Counted from the stretch's first letter, positions 7,590 through 16,913 are shown. The stretch is DNA of 64,000 nt from Cloacibacillus sp. An23 (GCF_002159945.1 NZ_NFJQ01000003.1:1-64000); one strand, 5' to 3'. The notes: generated from the letters alone by a model not told the origin. A program made the numbers and translations.

Positions 7590-9671
7590 ATGATAATGAA
7601 CAACAGAGAGCTGAGCTGGCTCGTTTTCAACGACCGCGTGCTCCAGGAGGCGCAGGACAAGAGCGTGCCGCTCATGCAGAGGCTCCGGTTCCTAGGCATA
7701 TTTTCAAACAATCAGGACGAATTCATAAAGGTGCGCGTCGCGAAGCTCATCCGCCTCGGACAGCTCCGCGGCCTCAAGCCCTCGCAGCAGGCGAAGCGCC
7801 GCGAGGCCGTCGAAGTGCTGCCGCAGCTCTACGCGCGCATGGCTGAGTCGCAGGAGAAATTCGACGCCACATACAACAGCATCCTCGCCGAAATGGCGCA
7901 GGCCGGCATCAACGTCGTCAACGAAACGAAGCTCACCGAGGAACAGCAGAAATTCTGCCTCGACTATTACTCCTCGGTCGTCAGCGAGCGCATGGTGCCG
8001 TTCCTCGTGCGCAAGACGACGAAGATGCCCTTCCTCAGCGACGGCGCGATATACCTCGGCGTCAAAATGACGGGCGAAACGCCGAAAAGCACGCGCTACG
8101 CTATAGTGCAGATACCGGTCAGCAGCGCGTGCCCGCGCTTCGTGGAGCTGCCGCCTTCGGCCCCCGGCCGCCGCGACATAATCTACCTCGACGACATCAT
8201 ACGCCTCTGCCTGCACGAGATATTCTTCATGTTCAAGTACGATTCCATCAGCGCGCACACGCTGAGAGTCGTGCGCGACGCGCAGATAGACATGGACGAC
8301 GACATCTCGAAGAGCCTGATGGAAAAGATGGAGGAGGGCATAGTCAACCGCAACTACGGCGACCCCGTGCGCATAATTTACGACAAGGAGATGCCGGAGG
8401 ACCTTCTCTCGCTCATCGTCACCAAACTGACGGCTAAGAAGGGGCACGGCCCTTCGCTCGACCCTGGCCGCCGCTACCACCTCAAGCGCGACCTCATGAA
8501 ATTCCCGCGCGTCCGCCCCGACCTCGAGGAAAAGCTTCCCGCGCCGCTGCGCCACCCGCTCATCAAGCCGTTCGCGAGCATCCTCGAAGTCGTATCCGGC
8601 CGCGACATAATGCTGCACTTCCCGTACCATACATTCAACCACGTCATAGACTTCCTGCGCGAAGCCGCGATAGACCCGAAGGTCGAGAGCATCTTCATCA
8701 CGCTCTACCGCACCGCGGAGCACTCCAAGGTCATCAACGCGCTCATAGGCGCGGCGAAAAACGGCAAAAACGTCACCGTCGTCATGGAGCTGCTCGCGCG
8801 CTTCGACGAGGGGCAGAACATAGAATACGCCGACATCCTCCAGCGCGCCGGCGTGCGCGTCATTGACGGCGTGGCGGGGCTCAAAGTCCACTGCAAGCTC
8901 ATACTCGTCGAGCGCCGCGAGCGCGGGGGCACGCGCGGCTACGCCTACGTCGGCACAGGCAACTTCAACGAATCGACGGCGAAGATATACTCCGACTTCG
9001 GCCTGCTCACCTGCCGCCGCGAAATAGTCGCCGACGCGCGCGGCGTATTCGACTTCATATCCTCGCACAGGCCGCTCGAATGCCGCGAGCTGCTCGTCGC
9101 GCCCTACAACATGCGCTCCTCCTTCGAAAAACTAATAGAAGACGAAATAAAGAACGCGAAAAAAGGCAAAGAAGCCTACATCAAGGCGAAATTCAACAGC
9201 CTCACCGACGAGGATATGATAAACTTGCTTTACAAGGCCAGCCGCGCCGGGGTAAAAATAAGCCTCATCGTGCGCGGCGCCTGCTGCCTCCAGCCGGGAG
9301 TGCCGGGCCAGAGCGAGAATATCCGCGTGATCAGCATCATCGACATCTACCTCGAGCATGCCCGCATGGCGATATTCTGCGCGGGAGGCCGCGAAAAGAT
9401 ATACATAATGAGCGCGGACTGGATGACGAGGAACCTCAGCCGCCGCATAGAGGTCGGCACGCCCGTCTACGACGAGGAGATACGCGGACAGCTCAGAAAA
9501 GTCTTCGAGCTCCAGTGGAACGACAACGTAAAAGCCAGAGACATGGAAGTATTCGGGGCCAACAACTACTCTTCGGGAAACGGCGGAAGCGAAAAATGCC
9601 GCTCGCAGCTCGCGCTCCACGAATTCTACAAAAAAGCGGCGGAGGAAGAAAAGGAAGAGAGCGCGAAATGA
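7590..9671 (+). CDS. ppk1: Polyphosphate kinase 1
   Basis: A 693-residue enzyme that reversibly polymerises the gamma-phosphate of ATP into polyphosphate. It shows the N domain start NRELSWLVFNDRVLQEA, the FPYHTFNHVIDFLREAA segment, LKVHCKLILVER with the histidine that is phosphorylated in E. coli Ppk (His435 equivalent), GTGNFNESTAKIYSDFGLLT, and IIDIYLEHARMAIF with the third conserved histidine. The second conserved histidine (E. coli His454, normally directly before xGTGN) is a tyrosine here (YAYVGTGN). GGGGAGA precedes the ATG. The stop overlaps the next gene in ATGA, so ppk1 and ppx are translationally coupled. Confidence 0.93.
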   Translation: MIMNNRELSWLVFNDRVLQEAQDKSVPLMQRLRFLGIFSNNQDEFIKVRVAKLIRLGQLRGLKPSQQAKRREAVEVLPQLYARMAESQEKFDATYNSILAEMAQAGINVVNETKLTEEQQKFCLDYYSSVVSERMVPFLVRKTTKMPFLSDGAIYLGVKMTGETPKSTRYAIVQIPVSSACPRFVELPPSAPGRRDIIYLDDIIRLCLHEIFFMFKYDSISAHTLRVVRDAQIDMDDDISKSLMEKMEEGIVNRNYGDPVRIIYDKEMPEDLLSLIVTKLTAKKGHGPSLDPGRRYHLKRDLMKFPRVRPDLEEKLPAPLRHPLIKPFASILEVVSGRDIMLHFPYHTFNHVIDFLREAAIDPKVESIFITLYRTAEHSKVINALIGAAKNGKNVTVVMELLARFDEGQNIEYADILQRAGVRVIDGVAGLKVHCKLILVERRERGGTRGYAYVGTGNFNESTAKIYSDFGLLTCRREIVADARGVFDFISSHRPLECRELLVAPYNMRSSFEKLIEDEIKNAKKGKEAYIKAKFNSLTDEDMINLLYKASRAGVKISLIVRGACCLQPGVPGQSENIRVISIIDIYLEHARMAIFCAGGREKIYIMSADWMTRNLSRRIEVGTPVYDEEIRGQLRKVFELQWNDNVKARDMEVFGANNYSSGNGGSEKCRSQLALHEFYKKAAEEEKEESAK

Positions 9672-10570
9672 AAAACATGAACACCATCGCGGCGGTAGAC
9701 ATCGGAAGCAACGCCGTAAGATTCCTAATAAGCAATATCGAAGAAGATTCCGACAAAAAATGCCGTAAGGTAGCCTTCCTGCGCGTTCCCGTGCGCCTCG
9801 GCGAAGATGCCTTCACCAGCGGCGCCATAAGCCCCGAGCGCCGCTTCAAGCTCTGCGAGGCGATGCAGTCCTTCGAGCATCTGATGAAAGCCTTCGGCGT
9901 GCGTGCGTACCGCGCCTGCGCCACCAGCGCCATGCGCGAGGCCTCAAACGGAGCGGAGGTTATAGCCGAAATAAAAGAAAAAAGCGGCATCGACGTCGAG
10001 ATAATCTCCGGCGAAAAGGAAGCCGAGATAATCTACGCGGCGGCCCAGCCGTTCATAGCTTCGTCCGGAGGCGGCGGAGAAAAGAACGCGCTCCACGTGG
10101 ACGTCGGCGGCGGCAGCACCGAGGTCGTCGTCTACGCCGAGGGCCGCGTCGCCGAATCGCACTCCTTCCCGCTCGGCACCGTCCGCCTGCTCAACAAGGC
10201 CGTCTCCGGCGAGGAAAAGGACGCCTTCAAGGCCGAATTGCGCGAGATAGGCGGCAAATACTCGATACAGCGCATAATAGCCTCGGGCGGCAACATCAAT
10301 AAGGCGCAGAAGCTGCTCAACAAGCGCGAGGGCGAGCCGGTAAGCTACATCGAGCTCAAGATGCTCTACGACATGCTCAAAAAAATGACCTTCGAAGAGC
10401 GCATCAAAAACTTCAAGCTCAATCCCTACCGCGCCGACGTCATCATCCCGGCGCTCAAAATATTCCTGACGATAAGCAAGCTCTGCGGCGCGCCGAACCT
10501 CATAGTCCCGCAGGTCGGCCTCGTAGACGGCATAATAGCCAAGCTTTACGCCGAAAGAGCCTGCCGCTGA
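9668..10570 (+). CDS. ppx: Exopolyphosphatase / pppGpp phosphohydrolase family
   Basis: A 300-residue ASKHA-fold hydrolase. Motifs: AAVDIGSNAVRFLI (phosphate 1), VGGGSTEVVVY (phosphate 2) and IIASGGNIN. It lacks the C-terminal HD-type extension of long Ppx/GppA proteins and is the short form. It removes terminal phosphate from polyphosphate or pppGpp in the cytoplasm, and its 4-base overlap with ppk1 supports the polyphosphate role. A terminator follows immediately. Confidence 0.88.
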   Translation: MKNMNTIAAVDIGSNAVRFLISNIEEDSDKKCRKVAFLRVPVRLGEDAFTSGAISPERRFKLCEAMQSFEHLMKAFGVRAYRACATSAMREASNGAEVIAEIKEKSGIDVEIISGEKEAEIIYAAAQPFIASSGGGGEKNALHVDVGGGSTEVVVYAEGRVAESHSFPLGTVRLLNKAVSGEEKDAFKAELREIGGKYSIQRIIASGGNINKAQKLLNKREGEPVSYIELKMLYDMLKKMTFEERIKNFKLNPYRADVIIPALKIFLTISKLCGAPNLIVPQVGLVDGIIAKLYAERACR

Positions 10571-10597
10571 TCCCAACCCGCTAAAACCGCACAACGC

Positions 10598-10630
10598 AAG
10601 CCGCCGCGCCCAAAACGCGGCGGCTTTTTC
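10598..10630 (+). terminator. Rho-independent terminator of ppk1-ppx
   Basis: AAGCCGCCGCG (10598-10608) pairs with CGCGGCGGCTT (10616-10626), followed by TTTC. It lies 28 bases after the ppx stop. Confidence 0.85.
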
Positions 10631-10655
10631 GTTGTTTCTCTCTGTTGAGCCCGCT

Positions 10656-11096
10656 TTACAGCTCCGAGGTGCAGTGCGGGCATCGCGTCGCCTGTTCGGG
10701 GATTTCCGTGCAGCAGTAGGGGCAGAGGCGAGGGGCGGGCTTCGGCGGTTCGGGGGTGGGTTTGCGCAGTCTGTTGGCGAATTTCACGACGAGGAATATC
10801 GCCCACGCCTGTATGAGAAAGTTTATGACCGTGTTGACGAACACCCCGTAGGCTATTACCGGCAGGTTCTGCGCCTTCGCCTCCGCCAGCGTCGCGGCGG
10901 GCGTTCCGGAGAGGTTGATGAAGAGGTTTGAGAAGTCTATGCCGCCTGCGAGCAGCCCTATCGGCGGCATCAGTATATCGTTTACGAGCGACGTCACGAT
11001 TTTTCCGAAGGCCGCGCCTATTATGACGCCGACCGCCATGTCCATAACGTTGCCGCGTACCGCGAATTCCTTAAATTCTTTGATCCATCCCGTCAT
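10656..11096 (-). CDS. mscL: Large-conductance mechanosensitive channel with C-terminal zinc ribbon
   Basis: A 146-residue inner-membrane channel that opens under membrane tension. The N-terminus reads [20 protein letters not shown] followed by TM1, and TM2 is [20 protein letters not shown], matching MscL closely. After a proline-rich linker the C-terminus carries [18 protein letters not shown], a two-CxxC zinc ribbon that classic MscL lacks. It is a single gene on the minus strand, convergent with ppx. Confidence 0.92.
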   Translation of the reverse strand: MTGWIKEFKEFAVRGNVMDMAVGVIIGAAFGKIVTSLVNDILMPPIGLLAGGIDFSNLFINLSGTPAATLAEAKAQNLPVIAYGVFVNTVINFLIQAWAIFLVVKFANRLRKPTPEPPKPAPRLCPYCCTEIPEQATRCPHCTSEL

Positions 11097-11827
11097 GTCG
11101 CGCCTGTCTCCCGTCTTTTGGTTTATGTTCGGTTCCCGACGTTATTATAAGGTAAAAAGCCGCGGCGGTCACACGGCGTGCCGCTTTTGCTCCGCGTCCG
11201 ACGTACGGTGAGACGGAGCGGGCTTCGCCGCGGCGTTTCTCGGCTGACGCGGCGTCCGGCGTCCTCGGATACCGCTGCGCAGCGCCGGTTTTAAGTTAAA
11301 CGGCGCCGCATGACGGCCCATCGATGCGAAGCATGGGAATGAGCAAATCCATGCCGCCGGCTGTCTTTTATTTTCGCAGCGAGTATATAGGCCGCCGGGC
11401 GCGCGGCGCGGAAACGCGGAGCTCCCGGCTTGCGTCGGGAGCTCCGCGTTTCCTTAGGGTCGTATTGGCAGCAACGTTTCACAGATTTTCGCGTCGGGCT
11501 GCTTTTTTCCGCTTCGCGCAGCGCTTTGCAGGGCGCCGGCTTCGCCGGCAGCGCGGCGTTTCGCTTGTCTGCGCGCCCGACGCCGCGCTTCGCGCGGCGG
11601 GAGGGTCGGTCTCACGTCCTTTCTTTCGGATTTATCGGCGTTACTCGGTTCCTTCTATGGCTAACCCGAAGGCTTGGCCTTTCGGGGAGTTTCTTGCGCG
11701 CCCCGGCGGGTATAAAAATTACCTTCACTCGCCCGCCCTTTCTGGGTAAGAGTATAACGTGCGGGTGTGAAGGTATTGTGATAGTTTTATGAGGTTTATG
11801 TGGGTGAAATGTGTGTTTTTTGTGGCG
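11097..11827. other. Gene-free 730-base stretch with strong hairpins
   Basis: No convincing coding frame is seen. The stretch holds a perfect 18-bp stem (GGAAACGCGGAGCTCCCG at 11410-11427 with 11436-11453), an imperfect stem around ACCTTCAC (11721) and GTGAAGGT (11767), and several short GGCTTCGCC-type palindromes. It could hold a structured RNA or decayed repeats; nothing was recognised. Confidence 0.4.
11410..11453. terminator. Perfect 18-bp hairpin
   Basis: GGAAACGCGGAGCTCCCG and its exact reverse complement are separated by 8 bases (GCTTGCGT). The run TCC TTA follows on plus, with no T-run, so it is a terminator-like or structural element of uncertain role. Confidence 0.4.
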
Positions 11828-12328
11828 CTACTGTCCGTCGTGTATCTCCTCGTAGTAGGTTCCCATGAGCTTTTTCCAGTCTACGTTGTCGTCGAGGAGG
11901 TTGGGGCACGTCGCGTCCGGGTAGAACCACTTGCGCCCGAGGCCCATGAGTATCTGCCACCAGTCGTGTACGTCGGGCGTGAGCAGCTCTCCCTCTGGGC
12001 CGATGCGGCGCAGCTCGCGGTAGACGAGCGCCACCATCTGGCTTTCGTCCATCGCAGCCGTGGTCTTGGCGTAGAACTCTATCATGTAGAAGTATGAACA
12101 CGCGCCGAGCTGGTAGAGCAGCTCCGTCCATTTCGGCGAGATTTTCGTCGTTTTCGCCAGAGTCATCTGTTTTTTGCTTCCGGCGCTCTTGTGGTTCACG
12201 ACAAAGAGTATTTTGTCCGGGTCTATGTGGTGTAGCTCGTCGTATTTCTTTATCAGGGCCTCCGCTATGGGCCTGATTTTGTTTGAGCATATTTCGTAGT
12301 CGAATTCCGCCTCTGTTCTCGCGGGCAT
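11828..12328 (-). CDS. Putative metallopeptidase-like protein with degenerate active site
   Basis: A 166-residue cytoplasmic protein that resembles the putative phage-type metallopeptidase family (PhageMetallopep), judged from the layout: an N-terminal helix with IRPIAEALIKKYDELHHID, a short strand ILFVVNHK, and then ALVYRELRRIGPEGELLTPDVHDWW. In active members this last block has an HExxH zinc site; here the positions read YRELR, so at most the glutamate and the downstream DVHDW remain. Catalysis is therefore doubtful. It is a lone minus-strand gene between gene-poor stretches. Family assignment is moderate; the function is unknown. Confidence 0.5.
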   Translation of the reverse strand: MPARTEAEFDYEICSNKIRPIAEALIKKYDELHHIDPDKILFVVNHKSAGSKKQMTLAKTTKISPKWTELLYQLGACSYFYMIEFYAKTTAAMDESQMVALVYRELRRIGPEGELLTPDVHDWWQILMGLGRKWFYPDATCPNLLDDNVDWKKLMGTYYEEIHDGQ

Positions 12329-12677
12329 TTTGTTTTATTCCTCCGTTTTCCGTGGGCTTCCGCAGTCTTTTCCTGCCGCTTTTCATTATACCATTACGGC
12401 GCGCCGGGCCGCGAGGAGGCATGGAAAGAGCATAAAAAGAGCGTTATTCTTTTGATTTTAACTGACCTTTAGCGCGCGCGGACTGACGGCGGAGGAGCCG
12501 TTAAGTCCCACGCGCGCTGACGGCCTGCGGTGCCGGATACACGCCGGGACGACGCGCATGGTCGGGCGCGGCGCTTTTGCCAGTGCGGCTGACGCCAGTT
12601 ATAAAACGAGGGACGCACCGTTTTTCTTCGGCGCGTCCCTGTCGTTTTCGGTTTTGTTGATTTTTTCCGGCCTGCGG
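12329..12677. other. Intergenic region, no gene seen
   Basis: It contains the ftsZ terminator hairpin (12610-12639) and a GC-rich stretch. No other feature is supported. Confidence 0.5.
12606..12640 (-). terminator. Terminator of ftsZ
   Basis: GGGACGCACCG (12610-12620) pairs with CGGCGCGTCCC (12629-12639) with one mismatch. On the minus strand TCGTTTTATAA follows. Confidence 0.65.
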
Positions 12678-14009
12678 TTATTTTTTCAGCGAGCGGCCTT
12701 TTCTTTCGAAGGCGGGGCGTTCGTAGGCGTCGTAGGCGCTGCGGCGTCTGCCGGCGTAGGGCTCTTCGCTTTCGCTCTCTTCCTCTGCCGGGGCTTCTTC
12801 GAGCAGCCACGCGGGGGTGCGGACTTCGGCGTGCGGCGTGAGGTGTTCGCGCTGGGCCGGCGCTGCTTCAGGCTCCGGCGCTTCTGCGGCGCGCGCTCTC
12901 TCTTCGTGTCCGCCGCGTTCGGGAGCGGCGTTCTTTGCAGCCGCGCACTTAACGGCCCCGACTTCGTCGAAGCCGGCCGCGACGATTGTGACTTCGACTT
13001 CTTCTTCTATCGACGGGTCTTCGGCGCAGCCCCAGATGAAGTGCGCGTCGGGCGATTTCACGTCCTCGATGATGTCGGCCGCGAGCCCGACCTCGTAGAG
13101 CGCGAGCTCTTTTCTGTGCGTGATGTTCATAAGCACGCCCTTCGCCCCCTGCATGGAGCATTCCATGAGCGGGCTTTCGAGAGCCATGCGCACGGCCTTT
13201 TCCACGCAGTCCTCGCCGCTGGCGGCCCCGACGCCCATGACGGTGCGTCCCGCGCCGCGCATGACTGTGTTGAGGTCGGCGAAGTCCACGTTGACGAGGC
13301 CGGGGCGCGTAACGAGGTCTGTGACTCCCTGCACGGCCTGGCGCAGAACTTCATCGGCGAGCGAGAAGGATTCGGTCAGCGGCGTGTTTTTCTGCGCTAT
13401 CTCGAGCAGCCTGTCGTTCGGCACGACGATGAGCGCGTCCACCTCGGGGAAGAGCTTTTCTATGCCCTCTTCGGCGTAGCGCCGGCGCCGCTTGCCTTCG
13501 AACGTGAACGGCTTCGTCACGACGGCGACTGTCAATATCCCCATTTCGCGCGCGGCGCGCGCTATGACCGGCATGGCCCCGGTCCCTGTGCCTCCGCCCA
13601 TTCCCGCGGTAAGGTACACCATGTCGGCGCCTTTCATGTAGCGACGTATCTCGTCGAGCGATTCCTTCGCGGCGCGCTCGCCGACCTCCGGCATAGCTCC
13701 GGCGCCGAGCCCCTTCGTAACGCTTTCGCCGAGGACTATCTTCGACTCGCAGAGCGAGCTTCCGAGCGAGCGCACGTCGGTGTTGACGGCGAGGGTGTCC
13801 ACGTCCTTCAGGCCGTGGGATATTATATGGTTGAGGGCGTTTCCGCCGCCCCCGCCCACCGCTATGACTTTTATGGCCTTGCGGAATATTTCCTGAGGCG
13901 CGGCCTCTTTCGTTTCCGCCATGTCTTCGTCCGACCGCCCGGAACGGGCTGGGCGGCCGATGTACTGTTCGTAATATGCAAATTCCTCTGCCGGCACGGA
14001 GCGACACAC
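12678..14009 (-). CDS. ftsZ: Cell division GTPase FtsZ
   Basis: A tubulin-like GTPase that forms the division ring. Motifs: [18 protein letters not shown], the tubulin signature [16 protein letters not shown], and [11 protein letters not shown] (T7 loop). A long acidic and arginine-rich linker follows from about residue 330. RTPAWLLEE may be the membrane-adaptor peptide, although a further 45 residues follow it. The longest frame starts with GTG at 14009; GTG at 13997 has better spacing from AGAAGG, and the conserved domain begins near the ATG at 13922, so the N-terminus is uncertain. No other dcw genes are adjacent. Confidence 0.92.
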   Translation of the reverse strand: MCRSVPAEEFAYYEQYIGRPARSGRSDEDMAETKEAAPQEIFRKAIKVIAVGGGGGNALNHIISHGLKDVDTLAVNTDVRSLGSSLCESKIVLGESVTKGLGAGAMPEVGERAAKESLDEIRRYMKGADMVYLTAGMGGGTGTGAMPVIARAAREMGILTVAVVTKPFTFEGKRRRRYAEEGIEKLFPEVDALIVVPNDRLLEIAQKNTPLTESFSLADEVLRQAVQGVTDLVTRPGLVNVDFADLNTVMRGAGRTVMGVGAASGEDCVEKAVRMALESPLMECSMQGAKGVLMNITHRKELALYEVGLAADIIEDVKSPDAHFIWGCAEDPSIEEEVEVTIVAAGFDEVGAVKCAAAKNAAPERGGHEERARAAEAPEPEAAPAQREHLTPHAEVRTPAWLLEEAPAEEESESEEPYAGRRRSAYDAYERPAFERKGRSLKK

Positions 14010-14074
14010 CTTCTTTGACTGTTGATGTATAATATTCCGTATGTTTTATTATAGCATCGAGAGGTGTTAATTTT

Positions 14075-15184
14075 ATGGCTTCCGGCGGAGGATACGCCAA
14101 TTTTTTCAGCGGCAACGTGCCGTTTATGATTTTCTTCGCGTTCTTCGCGCTTCTCGCGTGGGACATAACCTCGCCTATGGCTACGTCCATCATCTGGGCC
14201 GGGATGCTGTCGTTCGTGGCGTCGCCGCTGAACAGGAGGATTATGAAACTGCTGGGGAACGGACGCTATCCGAGCGCCGCCGCCGGGATAACTCTGACGG
14301 CGCTGCTGCTGCTCTGCTTCGTGCCGGTGCTTTGCGCGCTGTCCACGCTCGGCAGCGAGGTCGCGAGCCTCGGCAGGATATTCGCGCAGCTCTTCGTCAA
14401 GATACAGCACGTCGCTCACAACGGCGCTGCTATAGAATTCCCGGATTGGATGCCGAAGTGGATAGCCGATAACATCAGAAGCTTTATGGCGGACTCCGAC
14501 TCGCTGCGCAGCGCCGCGCAGAACGTCGTGCAGTGGGCGACGCGCTTCCTCAGCTCCATATCGGCGCGGCTTATCGAGCAGGGCTCGTCGTTCCTGCTGA
14601 ACTCGGTCATCACTCTTATGGTCTCTTTCTTCTTTATACGCGACGGCGAAAAGATAGTAAATTACGTCATGAGCGTAACGCCTCTTGAAGACGGCGAGAA
14701 GCAGCGTTTTTTCAGCCAAATTTCGGGGATTCTTAACTCCATAATATACGGTATAATTCTCACCGTCGCCGTCCAGGCCGTGCTCGGCGCGGTCGGCTGG
14801 TGGTTCGCCGGGCTCGGGAACCCCGTTTTCTTCGGGATGCTGATGTTCTTCTTCGGGATGTTCCCCGCGGGGACGGCGGTCGTCTGGGTGCCCGGGGCGA
14901 TATATCTCGCCTTCACCGGCGACCTTAAGCACGCGGCTATCCTTTTTGTGTGGGGGGCCGCGATAGTCGGAACGATAGACAACCTGCTGCGCCCCTACCT
15001 GATAAGCGCGGGCGGCAGGGGCGGCGTCGAGATATCGACGCTCGTCATAATACTGGGGCTCTTCGGCGGCGTGATGAAGTGGGGATTTCTCGGCGTGTTC
15101 GTGGGGCCGTTGCTGCTGGTGCTCTTCATATCGGTCTGCGGCCTTTACAGAAAGCGCTGGCTCGAAAGTGTTGGAGGAAGATGA
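14075..15184 (+). CDS. AI-2E family transporter (PerM-like)
   Basis: A 369-residue inner-membrane protein with about seven or eight helices. It has the family's layout: N-terminal helix pairs, a soluble central region with helices (residues 100-165), and a C-terminal hydrophobic half with GTIDNLLRPYLISAG and IILGLFGGVMKWGFLGVFVGP. The family includes the autoinducer-2 exporter TqsA and Na+/H+ antiporter-like proteins, so the substrate cannot be called. It is divergent from ftsZ, and mntP follows 6 bases later, suggesting cotranscription. Confidence 0.85.
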   Translation: MASGGGYANFFSGNVPFMIFFAFFALLAWDITSPMATSIIWAGMLSFVASPLNRRIMKLLGNGRYPSAAAGITLTALLLLCFVPVLCALSTLGSEVASLGRIFAQLFVKIQHVAHNGAAIEFPDWMPKWIADNIRSFMADSDSLRSAAQNVVQWATRFLSSISARLIEQGSSFLLNSVITLMVSFFFIRDGEKIVNYVMSVTPLEDGEKQRFFSQISGILNSIIYGIILTVAVQAVLGAVGWWFAGLGNPVFFGMLMFFFGMFPAGTAVVWVPGAIYLAFTGDLKHAAILFVWGAAIVGTIDNLLRPYLISAGGRGGVEISTLVIILGLFGGVMKWGFLGVFVGPLLLVLFISVCGLYRKRWLESVGGR

Positions 15185-15190
15185 TATTCG

Positions 15191-15745
15191 ATGCTCGCAG
15201 AATTCATAGCAACCGCGGCCACCGGGGCTTCGCTCGCGATGGACGCCTTTTCCGTCTCGATCTGCATAGGCCTCTGCCATGACCGCATAAGCGCGAAGAA
15301 CGTGCTCACCGTCGGCGGGGCCTTCGGCCTGTTCCAGTTCTTCATGCCGCTCGCGGGCGGCGTGATAGCTGGACGCCTTTCCGGATTTTTCAACTCATGG
15401 ACGCCGTGGCTCGCCGCGGCGCTCATCGTCTGGGTCGCCGTGAATATGATACGCGAGGCCGGCAAGGAGGGCGAGGACTGCTCCATGACGATAACGCTCA
15501 AAAGCATGACCGTCCTCTCGTTCGCGACCTCGCTCGACGCGCTCGCCGTCGGCTTCTCGATAGAGAGCACAGGCGGCTCCGCTATGTCGCTCGCCGTGCT
15601 CGCCGGGATAATCACCTTCGCGCTCTCCGCGACGGGGACGCTCGTCGGCAAAAAGCTCGGCTCGCGCTTCGGCAGAAAGGCCGAATACGCCGGCGGCGCG
15701 GTGCTGCTCGCGATAGCTGCGCGCATAATCTGGCAGTCGCTGTAA
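15191..15745 (+). CDS. mntP: Manganese efflux pump MntP
   Basis: A 184-residue, six-helix membrane protein in two repeats. The conserved acidic residues appear in SLAMDAFSVSICIG and SFATSLDALAVGFSIES, as expected for MntP, which exports Mn2+. GGAGGAAG upstream serves as RBS and overlaps the end of the preceding gene. In many bacteria mntP is preceded by a yybP-ykoY manganese riboswitch; none fits in the 6-base gap here, so control would have to act on the upstream gene's promoter. Confidence 0.9.
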   Translation: MLAEFIATAATGASLAMDAFSVSICIGLCHDRISAKNVLTVGGAFGLFQFFMPLAGGVIAGRLSGFFNSWTPWLAAALIVWVAVNMIREAGKEGEDCSMTITLKSMTVLSFATSLDALAVGFSIESTGGSAMSLAVLAGIITFALSATGTLVGKKLGSRFGRKAEYAGGAVLLAIAARIIWQSL

Positions 15746-15785
15746 AAGAGGCGCGAACTCGGCCGCGCGCCGCTGACGAATCAAA

Positions 15786-15812
15786 CTCCGCGTATCCGCG
15801 CGGAGATTTTTT
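15786..15812 (+). terminator. Terminator of the mntP transcript
   Basis: CTCCGCG (15786-15792) pairs with CGCGGAG (15799-15805), followed by ATTTTTT. Confidence 0.8.
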
Positions 15813-16047
15813 ATGCGCGAAGGCCGCGCTTATCCAGGCCGCGGTGCAAATGACGGCGATAACGCGGCGAATTTAGAGGACGACATAACGCGGCCTTCCT
15901 GCGGATATTCCGCTAATGACGGAGAAAACTGCGTCCGCCCCTCGCCTTCACGCCTCCCCTTATAACGTTCGGTACGGAAATCCCTCGTGCCGCCGCGTTT
16001 CATCGGACGCGGGAAAATTCGTAAAACTCCGGCGCGCCGCCTGCTTA
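15813..16047. other. Intergenic region, no gene seen
   Basis: GC-rich spacer between the convergent mntP and ogt genes. No coding frame or further signal could be supported. Confidence 0.4.
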
Positions 16048-16554
16048 TTAGCCCTCTTCCTGAGCGCCCGGCTGCTCCTCCACCGTCATCGCGGCCTCGA
16101 AGCGCAGCAGGAACGCCTTCACGTCCAGCCCCCCGCCGAAGCCGACAAGCCTCCCGTTGGAGCCTATGACCCTGTGGCACGGGATGATTATCGCTATCGG
16201 GTTACGGTTGTTGGCGAGCCCAACGGCGCGGAAAGCCTTAGGCGAACCGACGGCGCGCGCTATATCCGCGTATGTCGCCGTCCTTCCGTAGGGTATCTTG
16301 AGCAGCGCGTCCCAGCAGCGCAGCTGAAACGGCGTCCCCATCGGCGCGAGCGGAATATCGAAGCCGCGCCGGCTCCCGTCGAAATATTCCTCAAGCTGCC
16401 TCTTCGCCTCAAGCAGCGTCTGCGTCTCGCGAAAATTCAAATCCTCCGGCGCGGGACGTCCCTTCAGGAAACTCAGCCCGGTCAACCGCCCCCCCTCCTC
16501 GGAGAGCAGAAGGTTCCCGACCCCCTCAAAACACAATTTCATGAAATTTCTCAC
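16048..16554 (-). CDS. ogt: Methylated-DNA-[protein]-cysteine S-methyltransferase
   Basis: A 168-residue DNA repair protein that transfers a methyl group from O6-methylguanine to its own cysteine. The active-site motif IIPCHRVIGSNG, the YGRTATYADIA segment, and the arginine-finger region KAFRAVGLANNRNP are present. The N-terminal ribonuclease-like domain is short and poorly conserved, as is usual. It is a monocistronic minus-strand gene. Confidence 0.92.
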   Translation of the reverse strand: MRNFMKLCFEGVGNLLLSEEGGRLTGLSFLKGRPAPEDLNFRETQTLLEAKRQLEEYFDGSRRGFDIPLAPMGTPFQLRCWDALLKIPYGRTATYADIARAVGSPKAFRAVGLANNRNPIAIIIPCHRVIGSNGRLVGFGGGLDVKAFLLRFEAAMTVEEQPGAQEEG

Positions 16555-16913
16555 GCCGTCACCCGCATTTGTAAAATAATGTCAAATATTTATTTCTCTT
16601 TATTATATCAGCAGGCGCGCAAGTATGTAATACTCCGCTATTTTGGCAATAGCTGATTGACTTCTCTGGAAGATTTGTTAGACTATAGTAGTTTTCTTCG
16701 GACGAAAAATTTTTTCGTTATTATATGCGGCTTTCTCCTTTGAAACTGGCGCGGCAGCGTTAGAAATCAAACCAAAAGGAGAATTGTTATAAAAAAACCA
16801 TTATTATCAGTCATCTGATAAGTTGTGGAAAGACACACGGAGACGGTCTGCGCCCGAGGAGGCGCCGGACGGAACGGCGGAAAGCACTGACAGAATAAAA
16901 GAGGTTGTTTGGA
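16555..16913. promoter_or_regulatory. Upstream region with candidate promoter and palindrome
   Basis: TTGACT at 16657 with TAGACT at 16679 (16-base spacer) is a candidate promoter for the downstream hydrolase gene. TTATCAG-TCAT-CTGATAA at 16804-16821 is a perfect 7-bp inverted repeat that could be an operator or RNA hairpin. AAAGGAG at 16779-16785 looks like an RBS but leads only to TTG TTA TAA, so no gene follows it. Confidence 0.4.

Noticed and set aside
7704-9068. Long open frame antisense to ppk1
   Set aside because: Valine, alanine and glutamate bias is typical of antisense to a GC-rich gene, and there is no RBS or motif.
15185-15195. yybP-ykoY manganese riboswitch before mntP
   Set aside because: The gap to the upstream gene is only 6 bases, so there is no room for one.
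13871-15280. Long minus-strand frame opposite the AI-2E exporter gene
   Set aside because: Low-complexity charged composition and no domain, while the plus strand encodes a clear membrane protein.
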